A stretch of DNA of 45,793 bases, from positions 1 to 45,793 of IMG/VR virus record IMGVR_UViG_3300032287_000839. One strand, 5' to 3'. Made by a program: the position numbers and the translations under genes. The stretch is from a virus. The notes beneath the pieces are model-generated. The model saw nothing but the letters and a program-made list of their open reading frames with translations. It searched no databases and was not told the DNA's origin. Shown here one piece after another: positions 6,771 through 15,297 of the stretch; the stretch's first letter is position 1; each line of letters opens with the position of its first letter.

Positions 6771-6924
6771 ATTTTGTTGGGATTCGTTAATCCACCCAGA
6801 AAGACCAGAATATATATTAGCACCAATACAATTGATATTGTTTGCTATATTTTGGTATTTTGCTATTAGCGTGACAATTGATCTTTATAAATACAATAAA
6901 TACATTAAAAATGGCAAAAAGTAA
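6754..6924 (+). CDS. 56-residue membrane protein
   Basis: Found by hand translation. The protein starts MQDYLKFCWDSLIHPERPEY and has one hydrophobic span (YILAPIQLILFAIFWYFAIS, about 20-39), then a basic end YKYNKYIKNGKK. It overlaps both neighbours by 14-17 bases, a packing seen throughout this region. No family recognised. Confidence 0.55.
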   Translation: MQDYLKFCWDSLIHPERPEYILAPIQLILFAIFWYFAISVTIDLYKYNKYIKNGKK

Positions 6925-7186
6925 ATCAAATCCTATTCAAGGATATTTCTTTATGAGTGTTACAAATGGTGAATTGAGTGTTGATTGCACAGGTGATTCT
7001 GATGTATTGTCTGCAGCATTTGCTACACTTATCATTAGTAAAGAAAAGAATGAAAAGGGTGTACAGCAAATATTAGCTAATGCAGTGGCAATAGCTGCTG
7101 AACATTTAGCTGCAAAAGAGAAATATGTTTCTAAAACAGCTAAAAAAGTGGCTAAAACACCTACAAAATCAGTAAATAAGAAATAA
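6911..7186 (+). CDS. Hypothetical protein with basic tail
   Basis: 91 residues from ATG 6911 (MAKSKSNPIQGYFFMSVTNG). I prefer this start to the in-frame ATG at 6878 because the extra residues would lie inside the overlapping membrane gene. The core is small and helical (AAFATLIISKEK, ILANAVAIAAEHLAA); the C-terminal 20 residues are Lys-rich, like a nucleic-acid-binding tail. No family recognised. Confidence 0.6.
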   Translation: MAKSKSNPIQGYFFMSVTNGELSVDCTGDSDVLSAAFATLIISKEKNEKGVQQILANAVAIAAEHLAAKEKYVSKTAKKVAKTPTKSVNKK

Positions 7187-7196
7187 ATTTCTAATT

Positions 7197-7418
7197 ATGA
7201 GATGGGAAATAAAAAGACAAGAAGAACCAAAGCCAGGTGATGTTAGATTTAAAACTAGATTTGCTTGGTTACCAACACGTGTTCTTAGTAAAATAACTAT
7301 GACCGATCACATGATGTGGTTACAATTATATGTTGAAGAACAAGAATACATTAGAAGTGTACATCATAATGAAATAGTATCAGAATGGCACACTGTATCT
7401 AAAACTATACATATATAA
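7197..7418 (+). CDS. Hypothetical protein
   Basis: 73 residues, beginning MRWEIKRQEEPKPGDVRFKT and continuing RFAWLPTRVL. Several phage proteins of this size begin with a similar WExxxxxPKxGDxRxxxxFAWLP pattern, but I know no function. Its TAA shares a base with the ATG of the next gene (TAATG). Confidence 0.55.
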   Translation: MRWEIKRQEEPKPGDVRFKTRFAWLPTRVLSKITMTDHMMWLQLYVEEQEYIRSVHHNEIVSEWHTVSKTIHI

Positions 7419-7624
7419 TGGAGACATATATAAATGAAGCTGATATTTTGGTTAGTATCAAGAAGCATCGAGATAGCTTGTCATATGATGAGCTATTCGA
7501 TGTTGAAATAGAAACTAGCAAAATGAAACTCAGTGATAAAACTAGAGAAAAGCTTAAAAATAAACCTACAGCCTCACAAGTGAGAATGAAGAGATATGGT
7601 ATGCATAAAGCTAAAAACAAATAA
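7418..7624 (+). CDS. Hypothetical protein
   Basis: 68 residues, helical and charged, with a lysine-rich C-terminus (VRMKRYGMHKAKNK). Starts in the stop of the previous gene. The antisense frame is also open here, but reads as low-complexity Ser/Leu and lacks support. No family recognised. Confidence 0.5.
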   Translation: METYINEADILVSIKKHRDSLSYDELFDVEIETSKMKLSDKTREKLKNKPTASQVRMKRYGMHKAKNK

Positions 7625-7627
7625 CCT

Positions 7628-7876
7628 ATGAAAAAATATATAAACGCTATTCTTACATTAAGTTCTGTGCTCGTGTTATTTTATATAATATATGACCAGC
7701 ACAAACAAATTAATAAATATAAAGAAATGGAAAAGAGCATGGAAGTTTTACAAACTGACTCATTTCAATTTCACTTGATGGCTGATAGATATGCTATTGC
7801 GTTAGAATTATTGAGAGAACAAGATAGTGTAGCTGCAGCTAAGTTTGAACATATACTACAACAAGAAACTGAATAA
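7628..7876 (+). CDS. Small membrane-anchored coiled-coil protein
   Basis: 82 residues: an N-terminal anchor at about 4-23 (YINAILTLSSVLVLFYIIY) and a helical soluble part (DQHKQINKYKEMEKSMEVLQ onwards) that could form a coiled coil. It ends 2 bases before the polymerase ATG. The topology would put the helical part outside the membrane or facing the cytoplasm; not decidable. Confidence 0.55.
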   Translation: MKKYINAILTLSSVLVLFYIIYDQHKQINKYKEMEKSMEVLQTDSFQFHLMADRYAIALELLREQDSVAAAKFEHILQQETE

Positions 7877-7878
7877 TT

Positions 7879-9831
7879 ATGAATGTACTCATCTATGATA
7901 TAGAAACAATGCAGGAGCTGTTTCTAGTTTGCATATATAATCCTAAGACGAACGTAATGCATGAGTTCCAGGTGAGTAAGAACACTAATCAATTGGATGC
8001 ATTTGTTAGATTCACTGAACAGTATGATGAATACTATTGGGTGGGCTATAACAATCTACGCTTTGATAGTCAGGTGGTTGAATGGATCATTAGAACTCAT
8101 CAGGAATGGCATGAAATAGGTGCTCTTGAAGTTACCGCTATGATAGCTCAGAAGGCTGCAGATGTAATACATGATGCTAATTATGATGTATTTGCTGAAT
8201 ATAGAGAGGATTGGTTGCATAACAAACAAATAGACTTATTCAAGGTGAATCACTATGATAATAAGAATCGTAGAGTGAGCCTGAAGAGATTAGAGTTTGA
8301 GATGGATCTCCAGAATATAGAGGAGATGCCTATTCATCACACTAAAACTGATATGACAGATAATGAAATAGCATTAACTATTGATTACTGTCATAATGAT
8401 GTATTGGCTACCTATGAGTTCTACAAGATAACTACAGGTGATACAGAACATCCACTATATAAAGGTAATAATCAAATAGAGCTCAGACAAGATATATTTG
8501 ATGAGTTTGGCATTCCGTGCTTAAACTATTCTGATAGTAAGATTGGTGATGAGATGATCAAAAAGTATTATTGCCAAGAGAAACGTATAAACTATGCTGA
8601 TCTACCTAAGAAAGGATATTTCCGTAAGGAAGTTAAAGCAAAGAATTGTATTGCTGACTATGTAGTATTCCAGACACCAGAGCTGCAAAAATTCTTAAAA
8701 CATATAAAGAAGCAGATATTCACAATGACTGATGATTTTAAAGAGTCATTAGAGTTTAAGGGTAATGTGTATACATTTGCCAAGGGTGGATTACACACAG
8801 AAAATAAACCTAAAATATTTGAAGCTGATGATGACACTCTTATTGTGGATTGGGATGTATCTTCTTATTATCCTGCCATTATTATCAACAATGGTCGCTA
8901 TCCTGCTCATCTTGGTCCTGAATTTCTCAGAGGTTATAAACAGATGTTTGAAAAGAGACTCGAACTTAAACCTTTGGCTAAGAAAGATAAGAAAATCAAA
9001 GGTATTGTGGGTGCTCTTAAGCTTGCTGTTAACTCTGTGTATGGTAAGTCTAGTGATATGCAAAACTGGATATATGATAGACAACTAACTATGTTCACCA
9101 CTATTACAGGTGAATTGAGTCTATTGATGTTGATAGAAGCATATGAACTTAATGACATAAACATCATATCAGCTAATACAGATGGTGTTACTATTATGGT
9201 GACAAAGGATAAAATAGATAAAATGCATGAGATAAACAAATGGTGGATGGAGCTTACAAGCTATGAGCTTGAGCGTACAGACTACCAGAAGATTATCTTT
9301 AGCACAGTTAATGACTATATAGCAATTAAAACAGATGGAGAAATTAAAAAGAAAGGTGACTTTCTCACGGATTTTGAGTTACACAAAAATAAGAGTGCTC
9401 GTATTGTTCCTATTGCACTGGAGCATTGGTTTGTTAATGATGTGCCTGTGGCTGATACCATTCATAATCACACAAATATATATGACTTTTGTCTCAGGCA
9501 GAAAGCAAGTAAAGACTTTCATTATGAAGGACACAGCAAGGATAGTAAAACCATCTACAATAAACTTATCAGATATTATGTAAGTAACACTGGTGAGAAA
9601 CTACTGAAGGTTAAGAATCCTGAATGTCAGTCTAATGCTGCAGATGTTAGTCAGGTGGAAGCAGGTGATTGGGTGATGCATGTATGTAATCATCTAAAGA
9701 AAGATCACCCTCTTGACAACATTAATCACGCATATTATATAGAGCGTGCTGAGCGTATTGTACATAAAATACAGCTTGAAGGGAAGAAAAGAAAAATTAT
9801 TGTTAACCCTAATCAAATGACATTATTCTAA
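7879..9831 (+). CDS. polB: Family B DNA polymerase with 3'-5' exonuclease
   Basis: 650 residues. Exonuclease motifs: DIET at 7-10 (Exo I), VGYNNLRFD at 55-63 (Exo II), YCHND at 170-174 (Exo III). Polymerase motifs: a GG-containing AKGGLHT at 301-307, motif A DWDVSSYYP at 324-332, motif B KLAVNSVYG at 381-389 and motif C ANTDGV at 432-437. It is the replicative polymerase of the phage. In motif C the usual DTD is NTD, so the first Asp is lost while the metal-binding second Asp stays. At 650 residues it is compact compared with T4 gp43. It opens the replication module, starting 2 bases after the upstream gene. Confidence 0.95.
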   Translation: MNVLIYDIETMQELFLVCIYNPKTNVMHEFQVSKNTNQLDAFVRFTEQYDEYYWVGYNNLRFDSQVVEWIIRTHQEWHEIGALEVTAMIAQKAADVIHDANYDVFAEYREDWLHNKQIDLFKVNHYDNKNRRVSLKRLEFEMDLQNIEEMPIHHTKTDMTDNEIALTIDYCHNDVLATYEFYKITTGDTEHPLYKGNNQIELRQDIFDEFGIPCLNYSDSKIGDEMIKKYYCQEKRINYADLPKKGYFRKEVKAKNCIADYVVFQTPELQKFLKHIKKQIFTMTDDFKESLEFKGNVYTFAKGGLHTENKPKIFEADDDTLIVDWDVSSYYPAIIINNGRYPAHLGPEFLRGYKQMFEKRLELKPLAKKDKKIKGIVGALKLAVNSVYGKSSDMQNWIYDRQLTMFTTITGELSLLMLIEAYELNDINIISANTDGVTIMVTKDKIDKMHEINKWWMELTSYELERTDYQKIIFSTVNDYIAIKTDGEIKKKGDFLTDFELHKNKSARIVPIALEHWFVNDVPVADTIHNHTNIYDFCLRQKASKDFHYEGHSKDSKTIYNKLIRYYVSNTGEKLLKVKNPECQSNAADVSQVEAGDWVMHVCNHLKKDHPLDNINHAYYIERAERIVHKIQLEGKKRKIIVNPNQMTLF

Positions 9832-10007
9832 TGGGAAAGTCACATTTTAAAATAGCAGCTGATTTTGTAATAGATCATTGCATAGATAGAGCATTAAGAA
9901 ATCCTAAAGACTCAGATTATTATTGGGCTTATGTAAACTTTTTTACTGAGATTAATGGTAAATTTGATCAGGATAAGTTTGATGAATATATATTAAAAAG
10001 AATCTAA
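9831..10007 (+). CDS. 58-residue hypothetical protein
   Basis: Found by hand translation. MGKSHFKIAADFVIDHCIDR is followed by a helical region and the end YILKRI. Its ATG shares a base with the polymerase TAA (TAATG) and its stop is one base from the next ATG, so it is clearly part of the operon. No family recognised. Confidence 0.55.
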   Translation: MGKSHFKIAADFVIDHCIDRALRNPKDSDYYWAYVNFFTEINGKFDQDKFDEYILKRI

Positions 10008-10008
10008 C

Positions 10009-10269
10009 ATGTTAATACAAGCACAATCACTCGAAGGTAGAAGATTCTATGTCCATGCATGGGATATGAGTATGACTAGTAGAAGATCATATGAACCAAA
10101 ACTAATGCAGGTTGTAGAAGATAAAGGTGACACATGCGTTATTGCTGAAATTAAAGATGATAAACCCTCTGTACATTTCAGAAAAGAATGGACTAGAGAG
10201 GTAACAGAAAAAAATATAAAAGGTTACCCAGCATATAAACATATTAACGGATATCAATTAACATTATAA
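10009..10269 (+). CDS. Hypothetical protein
   Basis: 86 residues, mixed alpha/beta, starting MLIQAQSLEGRRFYVHAWDM. No family recognised and no membrane segment. Its stop overlaps the next ATG (TAATG at 10267-10271). It lies between polymerase and thioredoxin in a run of small replication-module genes. Confidence 0.55.
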   Translation: MLIQAQSLEGRRFYVHAWDMSMTSRRSYEPKLMQVVEDKGDTCVIAEIKDDKPSVHFRKEWTREVTEKNIKGYPAYKHINGYQLTL

Positions 10270-10523
10270 TGGGAAAGATCAATAGAGAAAATATAGCTGA
10301 TCACTTGGTAGATTACCAATTAGGAATGATTGGTAAATCTACACAAGAAGCCCACATGACAAAGGAGTGGTACAACAAATGGACCATGACACAAGAACAA
10401 CACGATCAGTTCAAAGCTTATGCATTACCTCTGTTAAAGAAGGTATTTAAATGCAACAAATCAAGAGCTGAGAGCACATTTGATTGGTTCGATCTTGAGT
10501 TTGGTCTTCGTATTAAAAATTAA
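10269..10523 (+). CDS. Hypothetical protein
   Basis: 84 residues, largely helical, beginning MGKINRENIADHLVDYQLGM. Segments with Trp (WYNKWTMTQEQHDQFKAYAL, FDWFDLEFGLRI) suggest a small helical domain. It starts inside the previous stop. No family recognised. Confidence 0.55.
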   Translation: MGKINRENIADHLVDYQLGMIGKSTQEAHMTKEWYNKWTMTQEQHDQFKAYALPLLKKVFKCNKSRAESTFDWFDLEFGLRIKN

Positions 10524-10534
10524 AACACACAATT

Positions 10535-11095
10535 ATGGGAGCATGTCAATTTGAAGTAAGAAGTACTGGTAAAACAGCACAGGAAGCATATAACAGAGCT
10601 TGTGAAGTAGCTGAAGATGAGTATGGTCATCAAGATGGCTATAATGGTACAATTAGTACTACTCATGGATTTAGAGATGAAACAGAATTATATAATAGAA
10701 GCAAGTTTAAAAATGTTGATGCATATATATCTGATAGATTCAATAGTCATAATATGAACAAACGTGATTGTTCAGCTATATGTGTTATACCACCTAAAGC
10801 TAACACTAACAAAACTAAGTCTCAAGTAGAGCACATAGTTACACCAGGTACAAAGAAATGGATACTTAAATACTTTGTATATTCTGGTCGTGATAGTTAT
10901 ATTGGTTCTTATCTAACTAAAGGAGAAGCTGTTACAAAAGCTAGAGCACATACAGAAAAGACAACAGACTCTACATATATAACAATGGAGAAGGTATTAG
11001 ATAAAGCTAACAAAACTGTAGCTAAGATTACATATAAGAAATCTACAACAGAAAGAGATGGTGAGTGGATATTCTTTGGTTATGCTGCAGAATAA
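10535..11095 (+). CDS. Hypothetical protein, conserved-looking two-domain protein
   Basis: 186 residues. The N-terminal part (GACQFEVRSTGKTAQEAYNR) reads like a strand-helix unit of a ferredoxin-like or DUF-type domain; the C-terminal part (TKKWILKYFVYSGRDSYIGS...) has a second such unit with KGEAVTKARAHTEK. Similar proteins occur in other phages to my recollection, without known function. The gene is in the replication module and uses the same codon pattern as its neighbours. Confidence 0.6.
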   Translation: MGACQFEVRSTGKTAQEAYNRACEVAEDEYGHQDGYNGTISTTHGFRDETELYNRSKFKNVDAYISDRFNSHNMNKRDCSAICVIPPKANTNKTKSQVEHIVTPGTKKWILKYFVYSGRDSYIGSYLTKGEAVTKARAHTEKTTDSTYITMEKVLDKANKTVAKITYKKSTTERDGEWIFFGYAAE

Positions 11096-11106
11096 AAAAT
11101 AAAACT

Positions 11107-11286
11107 ATGAAAGAATTTATTCTTGGATACGAAAGTTCAGATTCTATTAATTTAACCTTATATCCTGATAAAAAAACAGCATCATACGAGAGCGAAGAAT
11201 GGTGTGAAGTTAAAGCTGAAACAGTTGAAGAAGCTATGTCAATGTACGAAACAACATTTTTAAAAATTAAATCAGAAACAAAATGA
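11107..11286 (+). CDS. Small acidic hypothetical protein
   Basis: 59 residues from ATG 11107 (MKEFILGYESSDSINLTLYP); the in-frame ATG at 11065 lies inside the previous gene and is less likely. The C-terminal part is an acidic helix (VKAETVEEAMSMYETTFL). Stop TGA overlaps the thioredoxin ATG (ATGA). No family recognised. Confidence 0.55.
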   Translation: MKEFILGYESSDSINLTLYPDKKTASYESEEWCEVKAETVEEAMSMYETTFLKIKSETK

Positions 11287-11603
11287 GTGAAAAATTACAA
11301 GTGTTGTACTTTAGTGCACCATGGTGTGGTCCATGTAAAGCCTTTGGACCAGCGTTTAATGAAGTGGTAGCTGAGTTTGATGATATCGATGTACAAAAGA
11401 TAAACATTGATGAAGACTCTCAGTCTGCTGTTAAACATGAAGTGACTAGTATCCCTACACTTATATTTAAAAGAGGGGATAATGTCGTTTTTAAAACTAA
11501 AGGTTTAATAAGTAAAAATCATTTAAAAGACCTGATTAAATTATACAATGGCACTAAGACCAATGAGCACCAGGGACATATCCCTGAACAAACTACCGAG
11601 TAA
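11283..11603 (+). CDS. trx: Thioredoxin
   Basis: 106 residues with the active site WCGPC at 14-18, preceded by LYFSAP, and the cis-Pro segment TSIPTLIF. This is a full thioredoxin fold. It probably supplies electrons to the class II ribonucleotide reductase encoded at 27.4 kb, or serves as a polymerase cofactor as in T7; the sequence does not distinguish. It overlaps the gene before it by four bases. Confidence 0.93.
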   Translation: MSEKLQVLYFSAPWCGPCKAFGPAFNEVVAEFDDIDVQKINIDEDSQSAVKHEVTSIPTLIFKRGDNVVFKTKGLISKNHLKDLIKLYNGTKTNEHQGHIPEQTTE

Positions 11604-11820
11604 AAATATACTGAATTCAACATTAGTTACACAAGTGGAGATTATAGAAAATGGTGTCCTTAAATATTATAATTGGGATGCTAGATCTAAAGTTGTTGTA
11701 ATGATTGAAGACACAGGTAGAGTTTTAAGAATTTACGTTAATCACAATAAAAATCAAGAAGATGCCAGACATATCGATGTGCAAGGGGGGGAGTTGCTTA
11801 TTAAGGCTGAATTGCCATAG
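11548..11820 (+). CDS. Hypothetical protein overlapping thioredoxin
   Basis: Up to 90 residues; ATG 11548 or ATG 11563 (MSTRDISLNK) are possible starts, both inside the thioredoxin gene. The C-terminal half is beta-rich (YYNWDARSKVVVMIEDTGRV). It overlaps the next gene by about 59 bases. A run of seven G at about 11786-11792 lies in the overlap and could vary in length by slippage. No family recognised. Confidence 0.5.
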   Translation: MALRPMSTRDISLNKLPSKNILNSTLVTQVEIIENGVLKYYNWDARSKVVVMIEDTGRVLRIYVNHNKNQEDARHIDVQGGELLIKAELP

Positions 11821-12013
11821 ATACACAGCCACTCCTGAAGAACTAGACCAATCATATTTTTCAGAGCCACCATATAAATTAGATTTCATGTTTGATGATA
11901 ATCATGATGGATTTGGTATTGCAACAGTAGGTTGTGCTTATTTTTGGAATAACAAAAAATATGAGAATGAAAGACCTGGAAATAATAGAGGATTGGGAGA
12001 GGGAATTTCTTAA
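11762..12013 (+). CDS. Small cysteine-motif protein
   Basis: 83 residues starting MPDISMCKGGSCLLRLNCHR. Three cysteines and a His near the N-terminus (C7, C12, C18, H19), followed by YTATPEELDQSYFSEPPY, form a compact motif that I have seen in many Bacteroidota phage proteins without known function; it may bind a metal. The start is taken as ATG 11762 because the conserved motif begins right after it. The 3' end overlaps the following gene. Confidence 0.6.
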   Translation: MPDISMCKGGSCLLRLNCHRYTATPEELDQSYFSEPPYKLDFMFDDNHDGFGIATVGCAYFWNNKKYENERPGNNRGLGEGIS

Positions 12014-12167
12014 AGATTTTGTATATTTGCATGAAGAAGGACAGGATCTTAGTGATAAGATAAATCAAGAACTAAACAGACAGCCTGCTCAGATTATTGT
12101 GATAGACAGAGATAATATATTAGACAAAAAGACACATGAAACTAGACATTACAGTTTACCATTTTGA
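11961..12167 (+). CDS. Hypothetical protein
   Basis: 68 residues from ATG 11961 (MRMKDLEIIEDWEREFLKDF); ATG 11967 is an alternative, and the ATG at 11934 would extend into the previous gene. Helical, acidic. It overlaps both neighbours: the previous gene by 53 bases and the helicase-loader candidate by 32 bases. No family recognised. Confidence 0.5.
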   Translation: MRMKDLEIIEDWEREFLKDFVYLHEEGQDLSDKINQELNRQPAQIIVIDRDNILDKKTHETRHYSLPF

Positions 12168-12762
12168 GGAGATATTAAAGGCTGGTTACAGCCTAGATAT
12201 AATATATTTCCTAAAATTAGTTGAGGAAGGTACAGATGCTACAGCTCTGTGTGACAATCCAAAGATGAGTGTATTGTGTCAAACATTAAGAAGAAAAGGT
12301 TTACTAACAGAAAACTTTAAACTTACGCTTATTGGTAAATCAGTATTAGGATTTCTAGATGAGGAAGGTACACCAGAAACTAAATTAGTTAAGAAGAAAC
12401 AAGACTCTAACGATTTTGATGAGTGGTGGAAGACTTATCCAGGCACTGATACATTTACCCATAAGGGTAAGGACTTTACAGGAACTAGAAGCATGAGAAT
12501 GAAGAAAGATGACTGTAAAGCTAAGTTTAATGCTATTCTTCAAGAAGGAGAATACACAGTTGATGAATTGATCGCAGCACTAAAATACGAAGTGCTTCAG
12601 AAGAAAGAGAATTCATATGCTAGCAAGACTAACAAGCTTAGTTATATGCAGAACTCTCTAACTTATTTGAATCAGAGAACATTTGAACCATTCATTGAAT
12701 TGATTAGAGAAGGTAAAACAATTGAGGAAAAACCAATTATTAAAGGAGGAACAGACATATGA
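12136..12762 (+). CDS. Replication protein, probable helicase loader or initiator
   Basis: 208 residues. The N-terminal 75 residues look like a winged-helix unit (MSVLCQTLRRKGLLTENFKL). A linker follows, then FDEWWKTYPGTDTF and a helical domain with KDDCKAKFNAILQ and YMQNSLTYLNQRTFEPFI, the type of domain found at the C-terminus of phage helicase-loader and O-like proteins. It overlaps the helicase gene by four bases (ATGA), as expected for partners. The role is inferred from domain order and position. Confidence 0.6.
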   Translation: MKLDITVYHFEEILKAGYSLDIIYFLKLVEEGTDATALCDNPKMSVLCQTLRRKGLLTENFKLTLIGKSVLGFLDEEGTPETKLVKKKQDSNDFDEWWKTYPGTDTFTHKGKDFTGTRSMRMKKDDCKAKFNAILQEGEYTVDELIAALKYEVLQKKENSYASKTNKLSYMQNSLTYLNQRTFEPFIELIREGKTIEEKPIIKGGTDI

Positions 12763-13820
12763 GTTTTGAACATTTAAAAAGAGAAGTACAAGCAGGATTA
12801 GATGGTAGAAATAATGGTATCCCTATGGGCTTTGATAGGCTTAATAGATATATAGGTATCAGGAAGTCTATGTATACACTAATAGGTGGTCTTACTGGTT
12901 CTGGTAAAACTTCCTTTGTAGATGATGCATATGTCTTGAATCCATTTGATTGGTATATTGGTCAGAAAAACCCAAAGATTAAGCTTCGTATCATATATAG
13001 ATCAATGGAGCGTAGCAAAACATATAAGCTTGCTAAATGGGTGAGTAGAAAGATATTCCTAGACCAAGGAATAATAGTTCCTGTTCCTAAGTTATTAGGC
13101 TGGACTGATAAAATGACTAAAGATGAGCACGATTTGTTCTTAATGTATGAAGATTACATGGGACAGATGAATGATGTCATTAGCATTATTGATGGTCCAG
13201 AGAATGCTGTAGGTATTGCAAAAGAGCTTAAAGCACATGCTCTTGAGAATGGTAGCATAGAACAATTGGATCAGTATAACAAGGTTTATGTTCCCACCAA
13301 TGAAAATGAATTAACTATTGTTGTTATAGATCACATTGGTCTATTGAAGACTACACAAGCTCAGCCTACAAAGAAACAGGCAATTGATAAAATGTCTGAT
13401 GAATTGAGATATGCAAGAGACTTTTATGGATACACACCAGTAGTGGTAAGTCAGTTTAATCGTGACATATCTAATCCTATTAGGATTAAGAATGGTGATG
13501 TAGAACCACAACTAGAGGATTTTGCAGACAGCTCATCAACACAAAATGATGCTGATGTGGTACTAGCCTTATTTGATCCTATGAGATATAAGGTGGAAGA
13601 CCCATCAGGATATGATTTAAACAAACTCAGAGATGAATATGGTGCTAAGTATTTCAGATCTCTGAGACTTATAAAGAATAGCTACGGAGAGGATGATATC
13701 AGAATAGGTCTAGGTTTCTTAGGCCAGATTGGTATGTTCAAAGAATTACCAAAGAGAAAAGATATAACTGATGCAGACTATGATTCCGTATTAAACAAAA
13801 CATTTTTCTTAAATAAATAA
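12759..13820 (+). CDS. dnaB-like: DnaB-like replicative helicase (helicase domain only)
   Basis: 353 residues. Walker A GGLTGSGKT at 43-51, Walker B LTIVVIDHIGLL and the sensor segment VVVSQFNRDIS are those of the RecA-like DnaB/gp41 group, and FADSSSTQNDADVVLALFDP is the end motif of DnaB helicases. The N-terminal DnaB domain is missing, so the protein is the ATPase core only. It unwinds DNA at the fork together with the primase at 16.9 kb. The gene follows the loader candidate with a four-base overlap. Confidence 0.88.
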   Translation: MSFEHLKREVQAGLDGRNNGIPMGFDRLNRYIGIRKSMYTLIGGLTGSGKTSFVDDAYVLNPFDWYIGQKNPKIKLRIIYRSMERSKTYKLAKWVSRKIFLDQGIIVPVPKLLGWTDKMTKDEHDLFLMYEDYMGQMNDVISIIDGPENAVGIAKELKAHALENGSIEQLDQYNKVYVPTNENELTIVVIDHIGLLKTTQAQPTKKQAIDKMSDELRYARDFYGYTPVVVSQFNRDISNPIRIKNGDVEPQLEDFADSSSTQNDADVVLALFDPMRYKVEDPSGYDLNKLRDEYGAKYFRSLRLIKNSYGEDDIRIGLGFLGQIGMFKELPKRKDITDADYDSVLNKTFFLNK

Positions 13821-13821
13821 C

Positions 13822-14028
13822 ATGAGAATAACAAACAAGGTGTATAACACCTTACCAAATAAAAAAGCAAAGTGGTGGCAGGTAGTTCTGATACCAACAA
13901 TTGCTATCATGAATAATGTTGAAAAGCATGATCCGTATATAGCCATCAATTTTGAATGGTTATTTTGGTCACATACAATTATTATACAAAATGACCCAAA
14001 AGAACAACACCCTTACGCTACGAGATAA
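13822..14028 (+). CDS. Hypothetical protein, possibly membrane-associated
   Basis: 68 residues with a moderately hydrophobic middle (WWQVVLIPTIAIMNNV and FEWLFWSHTIIIQ). One base separates it from the helicase gene and it overlaps the SF2 helicase start by 38 bases. No family recognised. Confidence 0.5.
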   Translation: MRITNKVYNTLPNKKAKWWQVVLIPTIAIMNNVEKHDPYIAINFEWLFWSHTIIIQNDPKEQHPYATR

Positions 14029-15085
14029 GAGGCAGCAAGAGTTTGCTGATATATTTTTAGAGCATGGAGAGTTTGGTATTCTAAACTTATGTCCAAGGTT
14101 TGGTAAGATATATACAACTATTAACATCCTGGAGAAAATGGATGATGATATTAGTATTCTTATAGCCTATCCTGATTTAAAGATTAAAGCAGCATGGGAA
14201 GCAGATTTTGAGACAAGAGGATATAATAATCCAAACATCACTTACACCACTCATTTGTCTATCAAGAAGCATACAGAGGCTCAATATGACCTAGTTGTGC
14301 TTGATGAGATACATTTGCTCTCTGAAGCACAAATAGAGGCTGTAAAGGAGCTAAAATGCGTTAGTGTACTTGGTTTAACTGGTACATTATCTAGTGATAC
14401 AGAAAGAACTCTCAATGAAGAGTTAAAACTATGTGTATTGGCTGAATATACCATCGATCAGGCTATTCAGGAAGGAGTTATTGTTGATTACCAAATCACT
14501 GTAGTTCATGTACCATTAGATAGAGTTAAAAAGAACAACTATAAAGGTAAATGGAAAACAGAGAAAACTCAATTTGATGCCTATGGTTGGGTGATTAATA
14601 AAATGATGGCTACAGGTAAAGACACTATGTTCTTACGTCTGGCCAGAATGAGAATCATCCAGAATAGTTTAGCTAAGTTAAATAAGACAAAGGATCTACT
14701 AAAGAAACACGCTGATGAGCGTATTCTTGTATTCTGTGGTATTACCAAAATAGCAGACAAACTAGGAATTCCTTCGTACCACAGTAAATCTGATGATAGA
14801 GAAGTTTTTCGAGAGTTTGCTGATGGTAAAGGTAATCACCTAGCTGTTGTAAAGATAGGTAATACTGGTGTAACATATAAACCACTTAACCGTGTGATAA
14901 TCAATTACTTTGATAGCAATGGTGAAAACCTAGCACAAAAGATTAATAGATGCATGGCTATGGAATACAATAATCCAGACAAGAAAGCACAAATATATAT
15001 AGTGTGCTCCACAGAAGAAGTGGAAATAAAGTGGCTTAAGAAAGCACTAGAATTTTTTGATCAAGATAAAATTAAATACAGATGA
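13991..15085 (+). CDS. SF2 DNA helicase, UvsW-like
   Basis: 364 residues from ATG 13991. Motif I is a Walker A variant, CPRFGKIYT at 34-42; motif II is DEIH within LVVLDEIHLL; motif III is GLTGT; motif VI lies in QKINRCMAM. These are superfamily 2 helicase signatures of the UvsW/RecG-like type that act in branch migration and recombination-dependent replication. I chose ATG 13991 over 13952, because the earlier one would lie inside the previous gene with a non-conserved lead. It overlaps the next gene by four bases. Confidence 0.82.
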   Translation: MTQKNNTLTLRDKRQQEFADIFLEHGEFGILNLCPRFGKIYTTINILEKMDDDISILIAYPDLKIKAAWEADFETRGYNNPNITYTTHLSIKKHTEAQYDLVVLDEIHLLSEAQIEAVKELKCVSVLGLTGTLSSDTERTLNEELKLCVLAEYTIDQAIQEGVIVDYQITVVHVPLDRVKKNNYKGKWKTEKTQFDAYGWVINKMMATGKDTMFLRLARMRIIQNSLAKLNKTKDLLKKHADERILVFCGITKIADKLGIPSYHSKSDDREVFREFADGKGNHLAVVKIGNTGVTYKPLNRVIINYFDSNGENLAQKINRCMAMEYNNPDKKAQIYIVCSTEEVEIKWLKKALEFFDQDKIKYR

Positions 15086-15294
15086 GAGTAGAATTAGTAG
15101 AAGAAATTAAGTATGATGGAGAACCTTGGTATGTTGTTAAAATTGATGGTAGTTACTTTAAGGGTACAGGCAACAAACTCAATGCAGAGAAGCATTACAA
15201 CGATATAATTAATGACCCAAGTATTATAAAAACTAAGGAAAATATTTTGAAATCTCAAGAAATTGATGTACCTTCGGAGGAACAAAACAATTAA
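15082..15294 (+). CDS. Hypothetical protein
   Basis: 70 residues, starting MRVELVEEIKYDGEPWYVVK, a small beta hairpin, then a charged tail. Begins in the stop of the SF2 helicase gene (ATGA) and ends 3 bases before the Sak4-like gene. No family recognised, but the start motif (EIKYDGEPWYVVKIDG) is a pattern repeated in other phage small proteins of replication modules. Confidence 0.55.
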   Translation: MRVELVEEIKYDGEPWYVVKIDGSYFKGTGNKLNAEKHYNDIINDPSIIKTKENILKSQEIDVPSEEQNN

Positions 15295-15297
15295 ACT

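Noticed and set aside
8791-9239. Minus-strand ORFs antisense to the polymerase gene
   Set aside because: They are shadows of the polymerase frame: no start context, no domain, and the polymerase motifs on the plus strand are certain.
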